From Suttonella ornithocola (GTDB taxonomy: Bacteria; Pseudomonadota; Gammaproteobacteria; Cardiobacteriales; Cardiobacteriaceae), in NCBI RefSeq assembly GCF_001889065.1, contig NZ_LWHB01000036.1, forward strand, positions 1-14,313: a stretch of 14,313 nucleotides of DNA, read 5' to 3'. Both the position numbers and the translations under genes were made by a program. Under the pieces are notes generated by a model. That model was not told the origin of the DNA. It saw nothing but the letters and a program-made list of their open reading frames with translations, and did no database searches. Positions 1 through 7,000 of this stretch are shown here, piece after piece (the first letter of the stretch is position 1; every line of letters begins with the position of its first letter).

Positions 1-305
1 GTTAATCTTTTTTTATGCGTTATCTTTAGTCGCTTTAGAGCATAACAAATCGCTGATTGCGAGCAATTAAAACGTCTAGCGCTTTCCCATTGGTAATCAT
101 CAGGATACTGCTCAATATCCTTAAGCAAGGCTTCATCATCAATCTTTGAGGGCTTACGCTCAGTAAAGCCTTTAGGATGGGGATTTTTAATCCAGCTATA
201 GACGGTGAATTTGCTGATCTTGTAGCGCTTTGCAACAGCGCGCCAAGTTTCTCCATTAGCAATATCGTTAAGAATTTTCTGCCGGAATTGGCTGCAGTAG
301 GCCAT
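1..305 (-). CDS. IS630-family transposase N-terminal part (orfA, helix-turn-helix), partial
   Basis: The minus-strand reading frame starts at ATG 305-303 and stays open to the window edge (about 101 codons). It begins MAYCSQFRQKILNDIANGET and contains a helix-turn-helix (WRAVAKRYKISKFTVYSWIK) and a second DNA-binding segment ending RFNCSQSAICYALKRLKI. This is the usual build of IS630-family orfA, which binds the element ends. It resembles the orfA at 1064-1414 in layout but is clearly diverged. A run of seven A (minus strand, 8-14) occurs at the same place as in that element. There orfA and orfB are out of phase, and the run is the likely -1 frameshift site. The catalytic DDE part lies outside the window. 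The frame is sound; activity is unknown. Confidence 0.8.
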   Translation of the reverse strand, partial: MAYCSQFRQKILNDIANGETWRAVAKRYKISKFTVYSWIKNPHPKGFTERKPSKIDDEALLKDIEQYPDDYQWESARRFNCSQSAICYALKRLKITHKKRL

Positions 306-396
306 AGGATATGCTCAGTTTGTTTTTGATAATTCTACTACAAGTTGTTCTTTATATCTGCTTTGGATAGATTGGATTATAAGTGATTTGACTATA
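1..396 (-). mobile_element. IS630-family insertion sequence, partial, continues past left edge
   Basis: The right-hand end of this minus-strand element is at 396, where the minus strand begins TATAGTCAAATCA. TATAGT ends and TA target duplication are typical of the IS630/Tc1 group. The first ~45 bases of this end match the terminal inverted repeat of the IS at 1465-2002: both carry ATCCAAAGCAGATA about 30 bases inside (355-368 here, 1960-1973 there). The two are therefore relatives. An orfA starts ~90 bases inside the end, at 305, and runs off the window. The far end and orfB are not visible, so I cannot tell whether this copy is intact. Confidence 0.8.
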
Positions 397-561
397 TCAG
401 CATTACTATCTAAGTTATCTAACTCAGTTTCAGCAATTACAGCATCTTTTGTACTTTGGGTATAGTCTACTGTGACCAAGCCTAAGTCGTCTTTACTATT
501 ATCTAGAGTAGTATGACCAGATTTATCTTGTGCTTGTTTAAAAGTAACAGAACCTAGATTA
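397..561 (-). pseudogene. Orphan coding-like remnant between two IS elements, unrecognised
   Basis: These 165 bases lie exactly between the end of the left IS (396) and the left end of the next IS (562). On the minus strand one frame is open throughout, about 55 codons, reading NLGSVTFKQAQDKSGHTTLD followed by NSKDDLGLVTVDYTQST and then an acidic stretch ending LDNLDSNAD. The composition looks like real, soluble or exported protein rather than noise. I do not recognise the family. The frame runs into IS sequence at both sides, so it is at best an internal piece of a gene destroyed by insertions. It does not match the IS transposases in this window. Confidence 0.35.
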
Positions 562-566
562 TATAG

Positions 567-1106
567 TCAATTAAATCCAGAATAGGACAAAAGAGCATCC
601 CAAAAGACATCAAAATTAGATAAAACTTTACGTAAATACTTTTTAAGATTGCCCCACTGCTTTTTGATTAGATTTAACTCTGGCGAATAAGGTGATAAAG
701 GCAAAACAACATGACCAAATTTTTCGGCTAACGCTTTTAGAACCTTCATTCAATGAAATTGAGCATTATCCATAATAATCACTGATTTAACACTCAATGA
801 TGGTAATAAGTGTTCTTCAAACCATTTTTCAAAAAAGGCACTTGTCATGGTATTTTCGTAAGTCATTGGGGCAATGAGTTTATTGCCAATTTGACCTGCA
901 ACAACGGATATCCGTTTATATTTTTTGCCACTAATGGTGCTTTTAACAGTTTTCCCTTTGGATGACCTTGCAAAGGGTCGATGTAAGTAGGTATCTATAC
1001 CCGTTTCATCAATATAAACCCTTTGATGGTCATTGAAGGTTGCAAGCTTGGTTAGATCGTTTTCTACTTTGATTGGGTCTTGTTCTTTGTAGGTCGTGGT
1101 CTTTTT
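567..1106 (-). pseudogene. IS630-family transposase orfB (DDE domain), nonsense-mutated
   Basis: Reading in the -1 frame relative to orfA gives a DDE transposase domain. The first Asp is in VYIDETGIDTY and the second in IIMDNAQFH. An in-frame TGA (750-752) then interrupts the protein. The frame resumes with MKVLKALAEKFGHVVLPLSP and YSPELNLIKKQWGNL and ends at TGA 567-569. The stop most simply arose from CGA (Arg). The third catalytic residue should be the Glu of the family motif NPIEK; here the segment reads NLIKK, with Lys codon AAA at 663-665 in the Glu position. Two independent lesions therefore make this transposase inactive. The part after the stop is an open 60-codon frame that could look like a separate small gene, but it is only the domain's C-terminal part. 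Confidence 0.85.
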
Positions 1107-1414
1107 TTAAGTGTCATACCGATTGATTTTAGTGCATAAAATATGCCTTGTGGTGTACAGGCAAAGTGTTCTGCTATTTCAAATAAATAGGCATCATTGT
1201 GTTGTTCTACATAGGTTTTAAGTTGTTCACGGTCTATTTTTCTTGGTTTTGTGCCTTGAGATTGGGCGCTAAGTTCACCTGTATCTCTTTGGAGTTTTTT
1301 CCAGCTGTATAGTGCTGAGCGTGATATGCCATAGGCTTGTATTACTTGGTCAATGTCTTTGCATTTGTCCCAGTACGCCATTGCTTTTTGTCGGATTTCA
1401 ATTGTGTATGCCAT
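1064..1414 (-). CDS. IS630-family transposase orfA (DNA-binding part)
   Basis: The product is 116 residues, beginning MAYTIEIRQKAMAYWDKCKD. A helix-turn-helix (VIQAYGISRSALYSWKKL, about residues 24-41) is followed by a second helix-turn-helix region (about residues 66-98) ending FYALKSIGMTLKKRPRP. In IS630 elements this part binds the inverted repeats. orfB continues in the -1 frame from an A7 run at 1102-1108, so full transposase would be made by frameshifting there. The orfA frame itself ends at TAG 1066-1064. It looks undamaged, but its orfB partner is not. A truncated product could act as a repressor of related copies; that is inference. Confidence 0.85.
   Translation of the reverse strand: MAYTIEIRQKAMAYWDKCKDIDQVIQAYGISRSALYSWKKLQRDTGELSAQSQGTKPRKIDREQLKTYVEQHNDAYLFEIAEHFACTPQGIFYALKSIGMTLKKRPRPTKNKTQSK
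1102..1108 (-). other. Probable -1 translational frameshift site between orfA and orfB
   Basis: Seven consecutive A on the minus strand, followed by G. orfA reads CTT AAA AAA AGA here; slipping back one base gives AAA AAG ACC ACG, which opens the orfB frame (KKTTYKEQDPIKVEN). Programmed -1 frameshifting on A-runs is known for several IS families. The neighbouring partial IS has the same A7-G sequence at the same point of its orfA (8-14), which supports a functional role. Confidence 0.6.
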
Positions 1415-1464
1415 TTTGTTAGTTTCCGCTATTTTTAGTCTTGTTTCTATTTTAAATTACTATA

Positions 1465-1992
1465 AAGCCTTTGCTCATAGACCTTATGGCTACAGCACAA
1501 AAGGACAAGTTTGTCATGGAAGTGATATAGTGCAATCAGCTAAAAAACAAAACATCCTATAGCCCTTATCTAACCATTCTATCGGTAGATAACGTTCTGT
1601 TTTTTAGCTGATTTGACTATAACTGGCATTTAAAAAACCAGAGCAATGCGATTGGAGCCATTATCAATGGAGAATTGTTTGCCTTACGCTTATATGATGG
1701 TTCTATTAACAGCGATATTTTCTCTCATTGGGTGAGAGAAGCACTGTTACCTGAGTTACCTAAAAACAGTGTAATTGTCATGGACAATGCCGCTTTTCAT
1801 AAACGCAGTGATATTCAAGCAATCATTGAAGAGCATGGGCATGAGATAGTTTGGTTACCCCCTTATAGTCCAGACTTAAATCCCATTGAAAAGATGTGGG
1901 CTTGGATTAAGCAAATACGCAAAGAATGGCGGATGGATTGTATTGATACTTTATGCTTTTATCTGCTTTGGATTGGGTTGGGTTTTAGATGA
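1465..1992 (+). pseudogene. IS630-family transposase C-terminal part, split by a 96-bp MITE
   Basis: Before the MITE, the frame gives AFAHRPYGYSTKGQVCHGSD. After it, the frame gives NWHLKNQSNAIGAIINGELF and continues through a DDE core: VIVMDNAAFHKR holds the second catalytic Asp and YSPDLNPIEKMW the catalytic Glu. Joined at the TA of 1526-1527 and 1620-1621, the two parts read in one frame (AGT GAT AAC TGG). The N-terminal DNA-binding domain and first catalytic Asp are gone, replaced by the IS to the left. About 145 residues remain of a family protein normally about twice that or more. The last residues (to TGA 1990-1992) overlap the terminal inverted repeat. No start codon with a ribosome-binding site is evident, so this is a dead remnant. 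Confidence 0.85.
1526..1621. mobile_element. 96-bp MITE with IS630-type ends (TATAGT, TA duplication)
   Basis: The element is almost entirely an inverted repeat. The left arm begins TATAGTGCAATCAGCTAAAA and the right arm, read on the minus strand, begins TATAGTCAAATCAGCTAAAA; similarity continues past 30 bases. The centre holds a second dyad (TTATCTA ... TAGATAA). It has no coding capacity. TA is duplicated at the borders, and the host transposase frame is restored by removing the element. Its ends are close to those of the IS630 elements at 396 and 2002, the likely source of its transposase. In form it resembles Neisseria Correia elements, which also have TATAGT ends and TA targets; the internal sequence is not one I recognise. 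Confidence 0.8.
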
Positions 1993-2002
1993 TTGCACTA
2001 TA

Positions 2003-3354
2003 ACTAAACGACACAACTCAATCACCATTTGACAAGAAGCATCAAACGAACCCAAAGGTAGAAACTCACAATTAGAATGAAAATTGTGCGAACCCGTAAA
2101 AAAATTAGGCGTCAAAATTCCTTGAGAGGATAAATAAGATCCATCTGTTCCACCCCTCATCGCAATATCTTTAGGCGCAATCTCTAAATGTGCCAAAGCC
2201 GTAAATAAATGCTCAATCGCTTGACGATTATCTGGCGTAATCGCATCAGCAATATTGGCATAAGTATCACTTATTGATAAAGAAATATTAGCACGCGGAT
2301 AACGCAAGCGTATCAGCTCCACCAGCTTTTTAATATATGCTTTTTTATCCCCAAATCCTTTTTGAGAATGATCGCGAATATTTAGCGATAAGACCACTTG
2401 CGATTGATTGCTATTTATCGCCTGCGCCCAAATATAGTCCTCTTTTCCTTCCGTATTTTCAGGAATTTTTAAACGGTTAAGTAAATTCACTAAATCAACA
2501 GCAATTAAGTAGGATTAACCAATACCCCTTTAGCCAACATAGGATGCGCAGAAACGCCATCAATCGTAATCGTCGCTGTCGCCGCATTAAACGTTTATAG
2601 ACTACTTCCCCAATCTCGCAACAATCAATGGTATAAGCAAAATCTACGGGGAAACGAGTCAAATCCAATGTTTTAGCGCCTTTCAACCCAATCTTCTCAT
2701 CAAGAACAAAACAAACATGCACATCCCCATGCGGTAAATTCTCTTTCTGCATCTCCTCAATCGCCACCATAATCGCGGTAATTGCCGCCTTATTATCTGT
2801 ATCCAATACACTCGTTCCATCGCTCACAATAATATCATCGCCCTGATACGCTAAAATTTCTGGATACTCATCCGTACGCAAAAAATCCCTTTCTCAGGAT
2901 TTAAACAAATATCCTGACCATCATATTGAGACCTTTGCAAAATTCCGTTTCATAAGAATTTTTGCTACTAGCAGAAAAATTAACACCATGATTTTAATAT
3001 TTTTTTTTGAAAAATTGAAATTTCTCTATTTTATGTTTTTTTTGCAAAGGTCTCATATTGGCAAATTCTCTGAGGATAAATCTCTGGAGACAACGCAACA
3101 TCCACCGTATCTAAATGCGCAATAAAGCCAACGGTTGGACAAGAATGCGACACATTAGACAGTAACCGCGCCGAAACAATCGCATCTTCTTCATCAAAAT
3201 AAATATCTGACAACTCCAATTCAGAAAGCTCTTGGAAAAGTAAACGAGCCAAATCTCTTTGCCCTTCACTAGACGGCACCACCTGCACACTTTCATCACT
3301 TTGGCTAAAAATCGCCAAATATCGGCAAAATACTGATAAAGCTTTTCCTTTCAT
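2003..3354 (-). pseudogene. pepT: Peptidase T (tripeptide aminopeptidase, M20 family), multiply broken
   Basis: Three minus-strand pieces together cover peptidase T, a cytosolic zinc enzyme that removes the N-terminal residue from tripeptides. The N-terminal piece has GFIAHLDTVD with a metal-binding His-x-Asp. The middle piece has DTDNKAA (bridging Asp) and VLDEKIGLKGAK. The C-terminal piece has IAMRGGTDGSYLSSQG and FTGSHNFHSNCEF (last zinc His). The start is ATG at 3354 with GAGGAG just upstream; a TTG at 3369 lies inside that ribosome-binding site and is rejected. Lesions: a 127-bp MITE at 2928-3054, one-base deletions in the A6 run at 2880-2885, near 2593-2596 and near 2507, and loss of the last few codons to the IS at 2002. 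DEKIG replaces the family DEEIG/DEEVG, so a zinc-ligand Glu has become Lys (2693-2695). Restored length is about 407 codons, normal for PepT. Confidence 0.9.
2928..3054 (+). mobile_element. 127-bp MITE with GAGACCTTTGCAAAA ends, copy 1, inside pepT
   Basis: The terminal inverted repeats are GAGACCTTTGCAAAA at the left and its reverse complement at the right. ATATT flanks both sides (2923-2927 and 3055-3059), and removing the element with one ATATT rejoins the pepT frame as ICQYDGQDI. The interior is very AT-rich, has no ORF and contains the dyad TGCTACTAGCA. A second copy lies at 10189-10319 in the same orientation. From memory, such ends resemble those of IS5-group elements of the IS1106 type, which may supply the transposase; not verified. 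Confidence 0.85.
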
Positions 3355-3410
3355 ATTTTTTCTCCTCAAAAAAGAAATATCATACGTGCGATATCACGCC
3401 TAAAAATCGC

Positions 3411-3416
3411 TATAAT
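3411..3416 (+). promoter_or_regulatory. Probable -10 box of the ppa promoter
   Basis: A perfect TATAAT lies 35 bases upstream of the ppa start. The best-spaced -35 candidate (GCGATA, 3388-3393, 17-base spacer) matches the consensus at only three positions. An imperfect dyad CGTGCGATATCACG spans 3385-3398 and would overlap the -35 region, so an activator or repressor could act there; that is inference. The same 91-base interval also has to promote the divergent pepT. Confidence 0.45.
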
Positions 3417-3445
3417 GTTTAGTTTTCAACCATAAGGACTAAATC

Positions 3446-3976
3446 ATGACTGATTTTAATGAAGTATTAGATGCTGGTGATGTTGATAACGGCATTATCA
3501 ACGTTGTTGTTGAAATCCCCGCAGGTTCTAATAATAAAATCGAGTGGGACAGAGAGCGTAAATTGATGAAAATTGATCGCGTTGAACCCCTTATTTTTGC
3601 CAAACCAACCAACTACGGTTTTATCCCACAAACCTTAGATGAAGATGGCGATGAATTAGACGCGCTCATTATTACTGACACTCCCTTACCAACAGGCGTT
3701 TATTTGGAAGCAAAAGTCATAGGCGTGATGAAATTTGTAGACGACAGTGAAGTTGACGACAAAATTGTTGTTGTACCAGCTGACGATCGCCACAGCGGAA
3801 ATGCCATCAATAGCTTAGATGACCTACCCAAACAACTCATCAAACAAATCGAATTCCACTTCAATCAATACAAAGCGCTCAAAAAACCCGGCTCAACCAA
3901 TGTTGAACACTGGGGAGATATTGAAGAAGCTAAAGCGGTAATTAGAGAGTCACAACAGCGTTGGAAAAATCGTTAA
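3446..3976 (+). CDS. ppa: Inorganic pyrophosphatase, family I
   Basis: Cytosolic Mg-dependent hydrolysis of pyrophosphate to phosphate, which drives biosynthetic reactions forward. At 176 residues it has the usual bacterial length. The family signature DEDGDELDAL lies at about residues 65-74, with metal-binding Asp67, Asp69 and Asp72. Other expected active-site residues are in place: Glu23, Lys31, Glu33, Arg45, Tyr57, Asp99, Asp104, Lys106, Tyr142 and Lys143. The start ATG has AAGGA eight bases upstream. It is transcribed divergently from the pepT pseudogene and ends at a strong hairpin shared with the convergent RTX protease gene. It appears intact and is probably essential, so it is a stable island between damaged regions. 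Confidence 0.97.
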   Translation: MTDFNEVLDAGDVDNGIINVVVEIPAGSNNKIEWDRERKLMKIDRVEPLIFAKPTNYGFIPQTLDEDGDELDALIITDTPLPTGVYLEAKVIGVMKFVDDSEVDDKIVVVPADDRHSGNAINSLDDLPKQLIKQIEFHFNQYKALKKPGSTNVEHWGDIEEAKAVIRESQQRWKNR

Positions 3977-3993
3977 AAATCTATTTAGCCAAT

Positions 3994-4025
3994 AAAAATA
4001 GCGCGGATAACTCCGCGCTATTTTT
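3994..4025. terminator. Bidirectional rho-independent terminator between ppa and the RTX protease gene
   Basis: A 14-base perfect stem (AAAAATAGCGCGGA, loop TAAC, TCCGCGCTATTTTT) has a GC-rich core flanked by A-runs and T-runs, so it ends in a U-tract on either strand. It lies 18 bases after the ppa stop codon and 19 bases after the stop of the convergent protease gene, so it serves both. Confidence 0.92.
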
Positions 4026-4043
4026 ATGTAAAAATTAAAATAA

Positions 4044-7000
4044 CTAAATAACTTGAAAATTACTTGCTGAAAGCTGCTCATTAAAATTATCAGAAAAGCG
4101 AGCAAATGCAATTGCACCATTACTACCATTGCCGTCAGCATCATAATAAAGCGTCTTATTAAGACTATCATAGAGAATGTAGTCATCTGACTGCTTCGCA
4201 TCACCATATACAAAATTTTGATTAGACAAGGTTCCAATATTAAGCTTACTAAATATATCAGCAGACAATAAAATTTTATCACCTTCTTGAATATTGAAAT
4301 CTGACAATAAATCAACACCTTTCCCTAAAGCTGAGTCAAATACAAATTGATCAGCTCCAGTGCCACCAATCAAAGTATCATCTCCCATGCCACCATGTAA
4401 AATATCATTACCAGCACCACCATTTAAAATATTATTACCTGTGTTGCCCCATAAGATATTATTAGCCTCATTTCCTATGCCATTTAAATTCTCAGTTCCA
4501 AGAAGATTTAAATTCTCTAATCCGCTTTGTAAGTGATAATTAACTGTGCTGTTAACGACATCAATACCACCATTATCAATAATTCTATCAGCGACATTAT
4601 CAACAAAATAAGTATCATTTCCTAGACCGCCATTCATTAGGTCTGCACCCAACCCCCCATCTAAAATGTCATTACCATCTTCTCCATAAAGATAATCACC
4701 TCCCTGACCGCCCTCTAACCAATCATCGCCTTTTCCTCCAAAAATACGATCGTTTCCGGCGTTACCTTGAATATGGTTGTTAGTTTCGTTACCAATAAGC
4801 TCATCATGCCCACTGCCACCCTTAAGATTTTCAATTTGAGTGTTAAAGCCAATAAACATCTGATCTTTTACCAAACGATTATTATCATCATAAACTAAAT
4901 AATTTGCCTTCTGATCTCCACGATAAATCCAAGAACCCGGTGTCAAATTGATATGTACATTTTGAGTTTCTTCATGAGCATCAAAAGTATCATTTCCTGA
5001 GCCATCCCAAATATAGATATCATTTCCTAAAGTATTTGGATTAAAGTTTTTGAATGTATAAACACTGTCACCTGCATGTTGTTTTTCATTTACACCATAT
5101 CGGTAGTGCAAAGTAGCAAGATCAAAAATACCGAACTGAGTGGCTGTGACAGAAGTATTAACTGTATGTCCATTTTTTAAAGTAACATCTGCTTTAATAT
5201 CATCTGTATAAGACATAATCGTTAAGCTACTTTTATCTTCTGGTGACCATTGAGGAATAGAATCTTTACCAGAGAAAGGATGAGACAAACCAACACTATG
5301 CCCAATTTCATGAAGCACTGTTCCAAATCCACCAGTTACCCAACTAATATAGCCATTTGGTTCAGCAGGTTTTTCTATAATTGATGTATTTTTACTCAAC
5401 GCATGATCAGCTTGATAAGCAATAGAATTGATATGCACATCCCCACCATAATAAGCAAAGCCAGCTTCAAAACTTGCTCCATCACCTTCCCCACCATGCA
5501 TACGTAAGCTACTGCATATTGGGCAATTACAAGAATAAGGTGTCTCTTGCTCTAATGCATCGTTTCCATATTCTTGACCATGTGACAAGTGATTATTTGC
5601 ATACTGTTTTACACTAAGATCGTCTAAATAGAATTTAAAGTTTGCTTTCTCTCCACTCCACGGAGATTTTTCTGTAAAACGCAAATTAGTTTGTTCTTCA
5701 TAAAGATGCAAAGCATCATGTATGGCCGATTTCTGCATCTCACTAAAAGTTTGGAAATTACGAACGGTAAAAGAATATCCTCTACCTGAATCTGTAGCAC
5801 TGGTTGCAAATTCATATGTAATTTCTGCACCCTTGCCGTATCCTTCCCACGTTTTCCATAAATATCCTGATTTTTGTGTTTCCAACATTTTAATAAAATA
5901 TGGAAGTTCGACTTGGCTTAGATCTCTGCTGTCATGGAATTGTGTATCAGCATGATAATTAATTGAATGGAAATTCGTACTATCACTTACTCGTCCATAA
6001 TTTCCTTCTAAAACTGCCGTTAATTCATGCCCATGTTCAAAAACTGAACCTTTAACACCAATTGCAAAATCGCCATTTCTTCCAATTTTACCTTGCGCAA
6101 CAGTTTGTCCATCAACCATCAAACGTAAAACATCGTTAGAAGATGCGCCTTGTATGTTAAGATGAATCTGAACTTGTCCAGCCAACTCTTCTGGCGTCAA
6201 AATGCCATCCTCCGTTAACTCCTTAACAATTGCTATACTAGCTTTATTATAGGAAGGATTAGAAGGTGTTACTGTTACTGGTGCGACTGGTTCACTAGGA
6301 ACAGGCACTTCTTCTGGCAAAGCAGTATTAACTTGCAATTCAAATACACTTGCAGAACTCGCTTTATTCCCATCACTTGCAACAATCGTTAAGTTAGGTA
6401 AACTTCTTCCTGTATTGATTAACGAAGCTCCATATTCTGTCAGAGTAACTTCTCCGCTATAAGGCTGAATTGTATAAGCGCCTTTAGAATTAATTAGATG
6501 ATATGTCAAAGTATCGTTATCTAAGTCATTAGCTGATGCTTTTGCGACCACCAACCCTACTTTACCTTGTCCTCGAATAGGAATATTTAATTGTTCAATA
6601 ACAGGCATTTCTGGAGCATGATTGACGGCTGCTAAAGGTTTAGTTTCAGCAACATTTAATACTGAAACAGTGCTTTCTGTTGTACCGTCATACGCTAATA
6701 CTTTTACTTCTGGTAAATTTTGACCAGCATTAACTAAAGCTGCTCCTTGTTGAGTTAAGGTTACCATTCCTGTTTTAGCATCAATAGAATATGCATTTTG
6801 CGGATTCTCTGCTAAATAATATTGTAAAGCATCATGATCAATATCCTTAGCTGTAGCCTTAGCAACTATATCACCAACTCTTGCTTTACCTTGCACAAAA
6901 AATGCAGCAGTATCAGAAAAGGTTGGTGATTCAGGTGCATGATTTATCGATTGATTATGATTATCAGGCATAGAAAATTGTAACTCAGATATGTAACTAT

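Larger units (their letters stand above)
562..1464 (-). mobile_element. Complete IS630-family element (903 bp), transposase inactivated
   Basis: The ends are imperfect inverted repeats: left TATAGTCAATTAAATCCAGA, and right (minus strand) TATAGTAATTTAAAATAGAA. They agree over most of the first ~35 positions with small gaps. A TA dinucleotide is present at each border (562-563 and 1463-1464), as expected for IS630 insertion. Inside are orfA (1414-1064) and an overlapping orfB frame (1106-567) on the minus strand. The right border abuts a fragment of another IS630 transposase on the plus strand, and the left border abuts an unrelated remnant. The insertion was therefore followed, or accompanied, by loss of the other IS's 5' half. 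orfB carries a stop codon and lacks a catalytic residue, so the copy can move only if helped in trans. Confidence 0.85.
1465..2002 (+). mobile_element. 5'-truncated IS630-family element, interrupted by a MITE
   Basis: The right end is at 2002, where the plus strand ends GATTGCACTATA, the reverse complement of TATAGTGCAATC. It abuts the 3' end of the peptidase T gene. The left half of the element is missing: coding sequence begins abruptly at the border of the 562-1464 IS. A 96-bp MITE at 1526-1621 splits what remains. Removing the MITE and one TA copy restores a continuous transposase reading frame, so the MITE arrived after this IS. The terminal repeat resembles that of the IS ending at 396. 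Confidence 0.8.

Noticed and set aside
35..262. 75-codon minus-strand frame at the left edge
   Set aside because: Another frame of the same strand reads as a proper IS630 orfA (1-305) with helix-turn-helix motifs, so this is a shadow.
1353..1562. 69-codon plus-strand frame beginning in the 562-1464 IS
   Set aside because: It is a chimera of IS antisense sequence, the end of one IS, a piece of the truncated transposase (1465-1525) and MITE sequence. Only the transposase piece is real and it is annotated as such.
3950..4318. 122-codon minus-strand frame overlapping the ppa end and the RTX gene end
   Set aside because: It crosses the bidirectional terminator and lies in a different frame of the RTX gene; its hydrophobic composition is a frame artefact.
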